From: Azotimanducus sp965199815
Lineage (GTDB): Bacteria; Pseudomonadota; Gammaproteobacteria; Pseudomonadales; Azotimanducaceae
Assembly (NCBI GenBank): GCA_965199815.1
Contig: CBDATE010000007.1
Location: forward strand, 21,733-85,732
Reading direction: 5' to 3'
DNA length: 64,000 bases
Shown here piece by piece: positions 35,103 through 43,517 of this stretch. The notes under the pieces are model-generated. The model made no database searches and had not been told where the DNA came from. It saw nothing but the letters and a program-made list of their open reading frames with translations. The first letter of the stretch is position 1. Every line of letters starts with the position of its first letter. A program made the translations under genes and the position numbers.

Positions 35103-36974
35103 ATGACAGCGAAGCAGCCTGGGCGGGAGACCATCTATAATGACTTCGTGATTCGCTTCGCCAATGTCAATGGCTCCGGCTCGGCGAGTGCGAACGGCAT
35201 GTTTGCCCATGCGATATATCGCATGGGTGTGCCGGTTACGGGGCGCAACATCTTTCCGTCCAATATCCAGGGCTTGCCGACCTGGTTTGACGTGCGCGTC
35301 AGCGAACAGGGGTATCTCGGGCGGCGGCAGGAGGCTGACATTGTCGTGGCGATGAACGCCCAGACCTACGCAGAGGATGTGGATGCGCTCGCGCCCGGCG
35401 GCTATCTCATCCATGACAGCAGCAAGCCCATGGCGCAGTCATTGCGCGCGCACGGCAAGGATATCAAGCATATCGGTATTCCCATCTCGAACCTGCTGGT
35501 GCATGAGTTTGCGGATCCGAAGCAACGTAGCCTGTTCAAGAATATCGTGTATCTCGGTGCTCTGGCCGAGATGCTTGGCATCGAGATGGATGTCCTCGAG
35601 CACATGGTGGATGAGCAATACAAGGGCAAGGACGCGCTCATTCAGCCCAACTATCGGGCGCTTGATATAGGCAGCGCCTATGCGCGCGAGTATCTGAATC
35701 AGCCACTGCATTTTCGGGTGCGGCGCAGCGACAAGGTAGGGAAGCGCATCATGGTGGATGGCAATACGGCGGCGGCGCTCGGCGCGCTCTATGGCGGAGC
35801 AAGCGTTTGCGCCTGGTACCCGATCACGCCCTCGACCTCGATGGCGGAGGCATTCGAGAAGTACGCCGCCAGTTACCGCAAGGATGCCGAGACTGGCCAG
35901 TCGATGGCGGCGATCATTCAAGCCGAAGACGAACTCTCGGCCATAGGTATGGTGATAGGCGCGGGCTGGAACGGCGCGCGCGCCTTTACCTGCACCAGTG
36001 GGCCGGGCATTTCGTTGATGAACGAATTTCTCGGGCTCGCCTACTTTGCCGAGATCCCGGCCGTGGTGTTCGATGTGCAGCGCGCCGGCCCGTCAACCGG
36101 TATGCCCACGCGCACACAGCAATCGGACTTGCTGCTCTCGGTGTACGCATCGCATGGCGACACCAAACAGGTGGTGCTGCTACCGAGCACATCGAAGGAA
36201 TGCTTCGATTTCGCGGCCGATGCGTTTGATCTCGCTGACCGCTTGCAGACACCCGTGCTGGTGCTCTCCGACCTTGATCTTGGCATGAATGATCACCTGT
36301 CGGAACCGTTTGCATGGGAGGAAGGACGCATGTATGACCGTGGCAAGGTGCTGAGCGCGGAGGATCTGGACAATATCGATCAGTTCAGCCGCTACCTTGA
36401 CGTGGATGGCGATGGTATCGGCTATCGCACCCTGCCGGGGGCGCATCCATCCAGGGGCGCGTTTTTCACGCGCGGTACGTCGCGTGACGAGCATGCCACC
36501 TACACCGAGATGCCGGAAGCCTACATCCGCAATATGGAACGCCTGCTGGTGAAGTGGGACACGGCGAGAAGCCTGGTACCGGCAGCCGAGATCGATGCGA
36601 GCGGCAGGGAGTGTGGCCTCATCTACTACGGCTCGACCGAGGCGGCCATTGCCGAGGCCCTGGATTTGCTGGCCAGGCGCGGCATAGCCCTTGATACCAT
36701 GCGCCTGCGGGCAGTGCCTTTTGGTGACGAAGTAGCGCGTTTCATTGCCGGGCACGACATCCTGTTCGTGGTCGAGCAGAATCGCGACGGACAGATGCGT
36801 CAGCTTCTGGTATCTGAATGCGGGCAGCAGGGGGTGAATGTCTCCCGCCTGCATTCGATACTGTACTTCGGTGGCCTGGCTATTTCGGCGGGCGAGATTC
36901 ACGATCAGGTACACGCCTGGTTCGAGGAAGAGATGCGTGAACCTGCGCGTCCGCGTGTGCTGAGGTTTTCATGA
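35103..36974 (+). CDS. 2-oxoacid:acceptor oxidoreductase, alpha subunit (gamma-alpha fusion)
   Basis: A protein of about 623 residues. The N-terminal gamma-type domain (IRFANVNGSGSASANGMFAH, GVPVTGRNIFPSNIQGLP) is joined to the pyrimidine-binding alpha domain (GNTAAALGALYGGASVCAWY, PITPSTSMAE, AFTCTSGPGISLMNEFLGLA, PTRTQQSDLLLSVYASHGD). The C-terminal domain II has LIYYGSTEAAIAEALDLLA. The family oxidatively decarboxylates 2-oxoglutarate or other 2-oxoacids with CoA, reducing ferredoxin. ATG at 35103 is chosen over an upstream start because it directly precedes the conserved N-terminal motif. It works with the GltD-like protein before it and the beta subunit after it. Confidence 0.9.
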   Translation: MTAKQPGRETIYNDFVIRFANVNGSGSASANGMFAHAIYRMGVPVTGRNIFPSNIQGLPTWFDVRVSEQGYLGRRQEADIVVAMNAQTYAEDVDALAPGGYLIHDSSKPMAQSLRAHGKDIKHIGIPISNLLVHEFADPKQRSLFKNIVYLGALAEMLGIEMDVLEHMVDEQYKGKDALIQPNYRALDIGSAYAREYLNQPLHFRVRRSDKVGKRIMVDGNTAAALGALYGGASVCAWYPITPSTSMAEAFEKYAASYRKDAETGQSMAAIIQAEDELSAIGMVIGAGWNGARAFTCTSGPGISLMNEFLGLAYFAEIPAVVFDVQRAGPSTGMPTRTQQSDLLLSVYASHGDTKQVVLLPSTSKECFDFAADAFDLADRLQTPVLVLSDLDLGMNDHLSEPFAWEEGRMYDRGKVLSAEDLDNIDQFSRYLDVDGDGIGYRTLPGAHPSRGAFFTRGTSRDEHATYTEMPEAYIRNMERLLVKWDTARSLVPAAEIDASGRECGLIYYGSTEAAIAEALDLLARRGIALDTMRLRAVPFGDEVARFIAGHDILFVVEQNRDGQMRQLLVSECGQQGVNVSRLHSILYFGGLAISAGEIHDQVHAWFEEEMREPARPRVLRFS

Positions 36975-37023
36975 GGGCCTTGATGATGGGTTTGGCAAAT
37001 CCTGCGGCAGGGGATCTGGCGAA

Positions 37024-38079
37024 GTGACCTTTGTGGCCAAGCCGCTGACGCGGCATCCAGCACTTGGAGTCAACGAACTTGGCCTGACGCGCCGCGACTA
37101 TGAAGGCGCGGTGTCCACCCTGTGCGCCGGCTGCGGGCATGATGCGGTGAGCGCAGCTGTCGTGCAAGCCTGCGCCGAACTCGGGCTTCCGCCACACAGG
37201 TTTCTCAAGGTGTCGGGTATCGGCTGCTCGTCAAAGACACCGAGCTACTTCCTTGCACACTCGCATGGCTTCAATTCTGTGCACGGGCGCATGCCCTCGG
37301 TGGCCACCGGAGCGAGTCTCGCCAACCGGCAGCTGTATTGCCTCGGTGTCTCCGGCGACGGCGACAGCGCATCAATTGGTCTCGGGCAGTTTGCACATGT
37401 GGTACGCCGTCGCATCAATATGCTATATCTCATTGATAATAATGGCACTTATGGACTGACCAAGGGGCAATTTTCCGCTACCAATGATCTCGGCTCAACC
37501 TCCAAACGCGGTGCGCCCAATCTCTATGAGCCGATTGATCTGGTCACCATGGCATTGAATCTGGGCGCGACATTCGTGGCCAGGAGCTTTTCCGGCGACC
37601 GGCGGCAGCTGGTCGGATTGATCAAGGCCGGTCTCATGCACCGGGGATTTGCCTTTGTGGATGTGATTTCGCCCTGCGTGGCGTTCAATAACCACAGTGG
37701 GTCAACCAAGAGCTATCAGCACATGCGCAGTGTGCAAGGCGAGGTGGTGAGCGCGGACTATGTAGCGCCCCAGGCGGAGCTTCTTGCCTCCTTCGGCGAG
37801 GGCGAGAAACAGGATATTCCGATGCCGGATGGCTCCATCCTGCGTTTGCACAAGCTGCGCGCGGACTATGACCCGCAGGATGCTGCGCGTACAGTGCGGT
37901 ATATCAGTGAGCGGCAGCGTGAGGGGGAGGTGGTGACCGGGCTGCTCTATGTGCAGCCGGACGCGCGCAATACCCATGACATACTGGATCTGGTGGAGCG
38001 GCCGCTCAATTCCCTGACCGAGGAAGATCTGTGCCCGGGCAGGGAGGCACTTGAAGCGATCAACGAGCGGTTTCGTTAG
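37024..38079 (+). CDS. 2-oxoacid:acceptor oxidoreductase, beta subunit
   Basis: The TPP-binding subunit of 351 residues. It has CAGCGHDAVSAAV near the N terminus, KVSGIGCSSKTPSYFL, GRMPSVATGASLAN, and the thiamine pyrophosphate motif GDGDSASIGLGQFAHVVRR continuing to YLIDNNGTYGLTKGQFS. Cysteines in the CAGC, SGIGC and late ISPCVAF segments are consistent with a 4Fe-4S cluster. It begins with GTG 37024, 49 bases after the alpha-subunit stop. The three-gene set at 33231-38079 is a recognisable operon type in aerobic gammaproteobacteria, where its electron acceptor is not well settled. Confidence 0.9.
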   Translation: MTFVAKPLTRHPALGVNELGLTRRDYEGAVSTLCAGCGHDAVSAAVVQACAELGLPPHRFLKVSGIGCSSKTPSYFLAHSHGFNSVHGRMPSVATGASLANRQLYCLGVSGDGDSASIGLGQFAHVVRRRINMLYLIDNNGTYGLTKGQFSATNDLGSTSKRGAPNLYEPIDLVTMALNLGATFVARSFSGDRRQLVGLIKAGLMHRGFAFVDVISPCVAFNNHSGSTKSYQHMRSVQGEVVSADYVAPQAELLASFGEGEKQDIPMPDGSILRLHKLRADYDPQDAARTVRYISERQREGEVVTGLLYVQPDARNTHDILDLVERPLNSLTEEDLCPGREALEAINERFR

Positions 38080-38172
38080 CCATGCGAAATTGTCGCCAGG
38101 AGAGAGGAGTGCGGGTAATGGAGGGAGAGGGAGGCTCGCCTGCTTTTGTCACTGTTTTGAATCGGATACGCG

Positions 38173-39645
38173 ATGACACTGCCACATCTTGACGATTATT
38201 TTCCCGACTGGAAGGAGCGTGAGGCGCTTGCCGAGGCGATGATTCCGATCATCGGCTCGCTCTATCGCCGCAACATTGTGTGCTATTGCTACGGACGCGC
38301 GTTGCACAGCAAGAGCGTGATGCAGATCATGAAGACGCATCGCTATGTTCGTCAGGTGGCGCATAACGAACTCTCCGAGTTCGAGAGTTATCCCTTGCTT
38401 GAAGCCTTGTCGCGGCTTGACCTCGGGCCGTCGCATGTGGATGTGGGCAAGCTCACGGTGCGCTTCATGGAAGAGAGCCAGGCCAATGGCACATCGCTTG
38501 ATGCCTTTGTGCGCAGGGAGTGTGCGGCCATCATCGGGCGCCATGTGCCGCCCATCGAATCGCCACAGGATGTTGTGCTGTATGGGTTCGGTCGCATCGG
38601 GCGATTGCTCGCAAGGCTTCTGGTCGAGAAGGCAGGCAGCGGACAGCAGCTGCGTTTGCGCGCCATTGTCACGCGCAGGGAAGGCTCGGACGACCTCGAC
38701 AAGCGCGCCGCGCTGCTGCGCCGCGATTCGGTGCATGGGGCGTTTCTCGGCACCATTCGCGTGGATGAAGCGAACCAGTGCATCATCGCCAATGGCAACG
38801 TGATCAAGCTTGTTTATTCGGATGCGCCGGAGCAGGTGGACTATGAGGCGTATGGCATCTCGAACGCCATGGTGATTGACAATACCGGGGTGTGGCGCGA
38901 CCGCGAGAATCTGGGTCGGCACCTTGAGGCCAGGGGCGTGGCGCGCGTGATTCTCACTGCGCCGGCCAAAGGTGGTATCCGCAATGTCGTTTCCGGTATC
39001 AATTCCCGGGATGTGACGGAGGATGAGCGGCTGCTTGGTGCGGCATCCTGCACGACCAACGCCATAGTGCCTGTGCTGCGGAGTATGCATGACCGGTTTG
39101 GCATCGACCACGGACACATAGAGACCGTGCACGCCTACACCAACGACCAGAACCTGATCGACAACTTCCACAGGAAGAACCGCCGCGGACGCGGGGCACC
39201 GCTCAATCTCGTCATCACGGAAACCGGCGCTTCAAAGGCGGTGGCCGAGTTTCTTCCCGAGTTGCATGGCCGACTTACCAGCAATGCCATTCGTGTGCCC
39301 ACGCCCAATGTGTCGCTGGCGATTTTCAATCTGGCGCTGCATGCCGAGACCTCGCGTGAGGAGGTCAATGACTACCTGCGCAACGCCGCCTTGCATTCGA
39401 GCTTGCAGCGACAAATCGACTATACCGAGTCCGCAGAGGTGGTGTCGTCCGATTTCGTCGGCAATCGCCACGCCGTGATTGTTGATGGTGGCGCGACCAT
39501 TGCGGACGGCAACCGGGTGGTGCTCTACGGCTGGTACGACAACGAGTTTGGGTATGCCTGTCAGGTGGTGCGCGTGGTGCAGAAGTGGGCAGGCATCAAG
39601 TATCCGTTGATTCCCGAAGATGTGGCGGACACAGGTTTTGGGTAA
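38173..39645 (+). CDS. Glyceraldehyde-3-phosphate dehydrogenase, long form
   Basis: The 490-residue protein has a long N-terminal region of about 125 residues (HLDDYFPDWKEREALAEAMI, RNIVCYCYGRALHSKSVMQI). A standard GAPDH follows: NAD motif VVLYGFGRIGRLLARLLVEK, VDNTGVW-like sequence, catalytic Cys in LLGAASCTTNAIVPVL, VHAYTNDQNLIDN, RVPTPNVSLAIFNLAL and the terminal YGWYDNEFGYACQVVRVVQ. The long form occurs in pseudomonads and other gammaproteobacteria alongside or in place of a short GapA. It follows the 2-oxoacid oxidoreductase operon by 93 bases and may be transcribed with it. Confidence 0.93.
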   Translation: MTLPHLDDYFPDWKEREALAEAMIPIIGSLYRRNIVCYCYGRALHSKSVMQIMKTHRYVRQVAHNELSEFESYPLLEALSRLDLGPSHVDVGKLTVRFMEESQANGTSLDAFVRRECAAIIGRHVPPIESPQDVVLYGFGRIGRLLARLLVEKAGSGQQLRLRAIVTRREGSDDLDKRAALLRRDSVHGAFLGTIRVDEANQCIIANGNVIKLVYSDAPEQVDYEAYGISNAMVIDNTGVWRDRENLGRHLEARGVARVILTAPAKGGIRNVVSGINSRDVTEDERLLGAASCTTNAIVPVLRSMHDRFGIDHGHIETVHAYTNDQNLIDNFHRKNRRGRGAPLNLVITETGASKAVAEFLPELHGRLTSNAIRVPTPNVSLAIFNLALHAETSREEVNDYLRNAALHSSLQRQIDYTESAEVVSSDFVGNRHAVIVDGGATIADGNRVVLYGWYDNEFGYACQVVRVVQKWAGIKYPLIPEDVADTGFG

Positions 39646-39763
39646 GACTGGCACCGGCGGCAAGGACTTGCGCACGGCTTCGGCTTCGCGCACAGGGGGT
39701 GGGTCGGCTGTGGCAAGGCCGGGTTCGGCACATTCCCTGACAGGCGACGGGTCTATCCTGACC

Positions 39764-40312
39764 ATGGTGACCTCGCTCGAAATGACCGAGCGGCCCACGC
39801 GCACGGAGGCTGCTCGTCGGCATGACGAGATCTCTGGCATCTGGCGCGCGCAGCCGCCGAGCATCGCGTATTACCGGTTCCTGTATCACCAGGTCGGCGA
39901 GCCCTGGTACTGGCATCTGCGCAGAAACATGTGTGACGAGGTGTTGCGCGACATCATCGAACATCCGCAGGTGGAGGTGTATGTGCTCTATGTGCGTGGT
40001 ACGCCGGCCGGGTATGTGGAGCTGGACAGAAGAGTCGCTGGCGAAACCGAAATCGTCTATCTCGGCCTCATGCCCGAGTGCATTGGTCGCGGCCTGGGGC
40101 CTGCGCTGCTCGATTGGGGAATTGAGCGCGCCTGGCGTGGGCAGTGCCGCCGCGTATGGGTGCACACCTGCTCGCTGGATCATCCTGCAGCGCTGGCCAT
40201 GTACCAGCGTGTCGGCCTGCGCGTGTTTCGACGCGAGGAAGACCCGGTGCCGGTGGAACATCTGGAGCGAGCGGGATTCGATTGGCGGGCGCTGGTAGCG
40301 GGCGGGGGCTGA
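39764..40312 (+). CDS. GNAT family N-acetyltransferase
   Basis: A 182-residue acetyltransferase. IVYLGLMPECIGRGLGPALLDW holds the acetyl-CoA-binding motif (G-x-G-x-G-x style), followed by VWVHTCSLDHPAALAMYQRV, typical of GNAT motif B, and the C-terminal LRVFRREED. The substrate is unknown; small-molecule amines or protein N termini are typical. ATG at 39764 is preferred over an upstream frame start at 39620 that overlaps the end of the GAPDH gene, because conservation starts here. A short tandem repeat follows the stop. Confidence 0.88.
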   Translation: MVTSLEMTERPTRTEAARRHDEISGIWRAQPPSIAYYRFLYHQVGEPWYWHLRRNMCDEVLRDIIEHPQVEVYVLYVRGTPAGYVELDRRVAGETEIVYLGLMPECIGRGLGPALLDWGIERAWRGQCRRVWVHTCSLDHPAALAMYQRVGLRVFRREEDPVPVEHLERAGFDWRALVAGGG

Positions 40313-40353
40313 CGAGGCAGGCACTGGTAGCAGGCGCTTGGCTGATGAGGCAG
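40289..40353. repeat. Imperfect 32-33 bp tandem repeat after the GNAT gene
   Basis: GCGCTGGTAGCGGGCGGGGG and what follows to GACGAGGCAG (40289-40320) recur as GCACTGGTAGCAGGCGCTTG and on to GATGAGGCAG (40321-40353). The first unit includes the last codons and stop of the GNAT gene, so the duplicated piece is non-coding. Confidence 0.6.
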
Positions 40354-40382
40354 GCACACTCGAGGTTCAGCTCTCGCCGCCC

Positions 40383-40721
40383 TTAATCGCGCTGCATCAG
40401 GAGGTGTGCGCCGCTCAGTTGGGCGAGCGCCAGCACATGAGCGTCGTTGGATTCAATATCCCCGGACGCTTTCAGTTTCCGGGCGCACCGGTCGATGGAG
40501 TGCTCGTCGTACAACAGGTGGAGCACTCCGCGTTGAGCAGCAACACTGGCCCACTTGCGATACCCTTCGCTACATCCTTCGAGTTCGCGAAGCTGCTTGC
40601 CTCCTGATACCAGTGTGCCTTTGCCGGACTCGAGCCAATACCAAAACGCTGAACCTGCTTGCGTTTGTGTGCCACTAAATACCTCGTGCGCCACATTGGC
40701 ATCAATGATCGCGCACATCAA
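40383..40721 (-). CDS. PIN-like domain protein, possibly truncated at the C terminus
   Basis: The 112-residue product begins MMCAIIDANVAHEVFSG, the acidic first strand of a PIN ribonuclease domain (I-D-A-N). It ends SNDAHVLALAQLSGAHLLMQ, the region of the conserved later acidic residues (NDAHVLALA). Typical PIN proteins continue a further strand and helix after this point, whereas here the frame stops after MQRD. This is either a short variant or a C-terminal truncation. The ATG is eight bases after the AAA ATPase stop, so the two are probably one unit. Ribonuclease activity is inferred only from the fold. Confidence 0.6.
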   Translation of the reverse strand: MMCAIIDANVAHEVFSGTQTQAGSAFWYWLESGKGTLVSGGKQLRELEGCSEGYRKWASVAAQRGVLHLLYDEHSIDRCARKLKASGDIESNDAHVLALAQLSGAHLLMQRD

Positions 40722-40728
40722 ATAATGC

Positions 40729-42081
40729 TCAACTTCTGTGGCTCCCGCGGCTCCTGCGACGTTTCCAGACCGATCGGCTTACTTCGGCAAGAAAGAACTG
40801 CCCATAGCTCGGTGGCGCACCGAGCACATTGCCTTCCTTGTCGAGTCTGAGCGAATGGATTGTGACATCCAGGTCCTTCTTATCGAAGTAGAGGATGGAC
40901 ACATCCTCAGGGCGTAGTTGTCCCTCGCCATCCCGGACATCCATGCGTACCCGATCAAGCAGATAGTCGCTGTGCGTTTCCACGATCAGTTGGCGACGCG
41001 CGTCGGCAATTTGGCAGAACAGGCTGCCCAAGGCTGCCTGGGCGCTGGGATGCAGGTGGATTTCGGGTTGCTGTAGCAGGAACGCGGGGGTGTCTCCGCC
41101 CTGCAACAATTCGGTGACCACCGGCAATACCTGGCTCACTCCATACCCCATGTCAACAAGATTTCTTGGGGGACCCTTGACTTGCTTTCCCTGTTTTCGC
41201 ACCTGCACCTGAAAAGGCTCTGTGCCACGCTTGCCAAGTGGCCGAACGAATATCTCGTCAAACAATCCTGCACTGTGCCCGAACTTTTCAAGTTCATTCT
41301 TCAGCTTCTTCCAGTCCTCTTCCTTGTGGAAGACCATGTCGGCGAACAGCGTGGGGATGTAGCTGCCTTCAGGTTCAGGAGCGAGCTTGTGAGGGTCGTA
41401 GGTGCGACGAGGCCGAAACCGCACCGGCGCACTGGCGAACACAGGTCTGCTTTGGCTTCGGAAGCCTCGCACATTCACGCTCGACAGGAGCTGTCTGGCG
41501 TCGTCGATATCCTCTCTGGTTGCGGCGGGAGATTTCTGCAAGGATTTCCAGGCACCATCAGTAGACCCCATCCTGAGTGCGAGGGAGAGGGTAACCACGA
41601 GATCGTCTTCATCGTTGAATGGCTTCTCACTCCATTCCCAGCTACCTCTTGATGTCCCGAATCGAACCAGAGGCGATGTTCCGTCCCGACTCTCGGATTC
41701 CGCCCAGCAAGTGCTCCCATTCTCGATGCGGATGCGAACAGGAACTGGCGCTGGCCCACGCTTGCGAAAGTGCGCTCTCAGGTGTGTCGTTTCCGTATTC
41801 GTAGTTCGGCTCAACCCGCCAAAGAACTCATCGGCTCGCCCGGCCTTGCCGCCACGGTAGTGAGCAATGTCGTCATAGCTGCCGAGGTCGTAGGGTTTCT
41901 TTGTGAAGTCAGGTATGCCATAACCAGACTCGAGCTCGCTGAGCACCCGCACCATGGCGAGAAAGGATGTTTTGCCGGTGCTGTTCTCACCCACCAGCAA
42001 GGTCAGAGGCGCTAACCGCGCCGTCTGCCGATCGCGAAAACAGCGAAAGTTTTCCACCGTGATGCTGTCCATGATCATCAT
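40729..42081 (-). CDS. AAA ATPase of the OLD/DUF3696-like group
   Basis: The 450-residue product begins DSITVENFRCFRDRQTARLA with Walker A LLVGENSTGKTSFLAMV, the SMC/ABC-like ATPase head seen in OLD-type and DUF3696 proteins. Later segments GYGVSQVLPVVTELLQGG (signature-like), FLLQQPEIHLHPSAQAALGS (Walker B, with Q-Q-P-E) and RQLIVETHSDYLLDRVRMD (switch His) complete the nucleotide site. ATPases of this kind are often paired with a nuclease in antiphage or toxin-like modules; here the neighbour is a short PIN-like gene. The C terminus ends in a basic tail (KRRRSRGSH), which may be a changed end. Confidence 0.82.
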   Translation of the reverse strand: MMIMDSITVENFRCFRDRQTARLAPLTLLVGENSTGKTSFLAMVRVLSELESGYGIPDFTKKPYDLGSYDDIAHYRGGKAGRADEFFGGLSRTTNTETTHLRAHFRKRGPAPVPVRIRIENGSTCWAESESRDGTSPLVRFGTSRGSWEWSEKPFNDEDDLVVTLSLALRMGSTDGAWKSLQKSPAATREDIDDARQLLSSVNVRGFRSQSRPVFASAPVRFRPRRTYDPHKLAPEPEGSYIPTLFADMVFHKEEDWKKLKNELEKFGHSAGLFDEIFVRPLGKRGTEPFQVQVRKQGKQVKGPPRNLVDMGYGVSQVLPVVTELLQGGDTPAFLLQQPEIHLHPSAQAALGSLFCQIADARRQLIVETHSDYLLDRVRMDVRDGEGQLRPEDVSILYFDKKDLDVTIHSLRLDKEGNVLGAPPSYGQFFLAEVSRSVWKRRRSRGSHRS

Positions 42082-42224
42082 TCTAACAACAGGTTCTCGT
42101 GCGCGATACTTGTCAGCGCAAAGTGGAAATCAGCGGGGTTATTCCCGAACACGGACGCTTGTGTAGCCCTTGGCCGTGTTCACTTGAGGTGGTCGGGGTT
42201 GCTCACGAGGCAACGAACAAGACA

Positions 42225-43507
42225 TTACTGCCACTGCCGAGCCATTCTCCTGAGCCACTCTGATTCATCGACAGCTACGCGACTCAGCGAATCCGCGAAG
42301 TTCTGTGCAATCCGCTGAGCGAACTCGGCCTTGAGTTCGCCGCGCCACTTGTATCGCTTGCCGCAAGTATCGGTGAACTCGAAACCGTCCTTGCAATCTC
42401 GCGATGCTGCGATTACCGCGCCGTTTCCTGTCATCGGCTCGAATTTGCGAAGCACCCAACTGGCCGAATCACGTTCGATTCCCAGCCGCTTGAATGTAGA
42501 GTGTTCTTTTTCAGTTTGCTTGCTGTCAAACCTTCAGTTGCCAAAATGATGGTCTGCTCCAGATCGAGTTCCTTGTTCCCGAACTTGAACGACCCGCTTT
42601 CGCCCTGTTTGCACCCTATCCAGCCCTCCACAGCGTCCGTGCCTGCGGGAGATTCCTCGGCTACGCCGTTATCCATGAGGCCGCGAAGCTCCTCGGCCAC
42701 ATGATTCACAAACTGGCGCTCCGCGTCCTCCGGGTTGGGAAGAGACGCCCTGTGGGCAAGAAACGCCGGGTCCAGTTTCGCGCTGAACTGGTCCAGAACC
42801 TTGTGCGCGCCTTCCCGTACCGCGGTCAGCGAGGCGAGCGCGATGCCGGGAAGCAATCCCTCGGTCATCGAGGCAAAGTCCTCCACGAGTCGCTTGGGAA
42901 GATCATCCTCTGCGACGCTTCTGCCTTTCAGGCGCGAAGCCAGGTTCACGTCAGACTTTGCGTAGAGAACTACCCGGCCATGCCGATATGCAATTTCCGT
43001 CGAGTCCTCGCGCTCACTCGGGGCGAGCTCGGCTTCCTGCAGTTCGGTGAATACATCCGCACAGATTTCCTCCAGTCGCGCCTCGCCGGTGTAAATCGCT
43101 ATGAGCCGCAGCGAGTTGCTATCTACTCTCTCGTCCAGCAAATCCCGGAGCAATCTCAGCGTGTGTTTGGGTTCACCATCCTGCAAGAGCCAATCGAGAA
43201 TGACGATGTCGGCCTGCCGCATCGTTTCCATCGTGGAGTCCATGGGCCCGACCACACCGCAGATGATGCCGAGTCGGGAAAACGAGTCCGTGATGGAACG
43301 TGCGTCCAGAGTATGCGTTGACCTGCGATCGGTCGGGCTCGGTTCATTCTGGCGCAATGTCTGTGTGCGTCGGCTCGGCACCACAACTTCCGTCGCTGGC
43401 CCACTGCCCGGAGCCATAAACGCCTCGTCGTCCACCACCACCGCTGTCTGCAGAAAACGCCGCGCAATACAGCGGCCACGATTCCTGAATTCTTCCGCCG
43501 ACCCCAT
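42225..43507 (-). pseudogene. Receiver-domain protein partnered with the GHKL kinase, interrupted by one frameshift
   Basis: ATG at 43507 has AGGAG eight bases upstream. It encodes a receiver-like domain: AVVVDDEAF (acidic pocket), ADIVILDWLLQDGEP (probable phosphoacceptor Asp in ILDW), and LIAIYTGEARLEE. A large C-terminal region of unknown fold follows. After TEGLTASKLKK the frame ends in unrelated sequence, whereas another frame continues naturally with EHSTFKRLGIERDSASWVLR, RKFEPMTGNGAVIAASRD and on to WLRRMARQWQ (stop at 42225). The switch point is an A5 tract near 42510, so one missing A would explain it. Whether it is a true mutation or a sequence error is unknown. Confidence 0.7.
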
Positions 43508-43517
43508 CAATTTTCTC

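Noticed and set aside
36971..37027. Eighteen-codon frame MRALMMGLANPAAGDLAK between the alpha and beta subunit genes
   Set aside because: It overlaps both genes and is too short for evidence; it may only reflect translational coupling.
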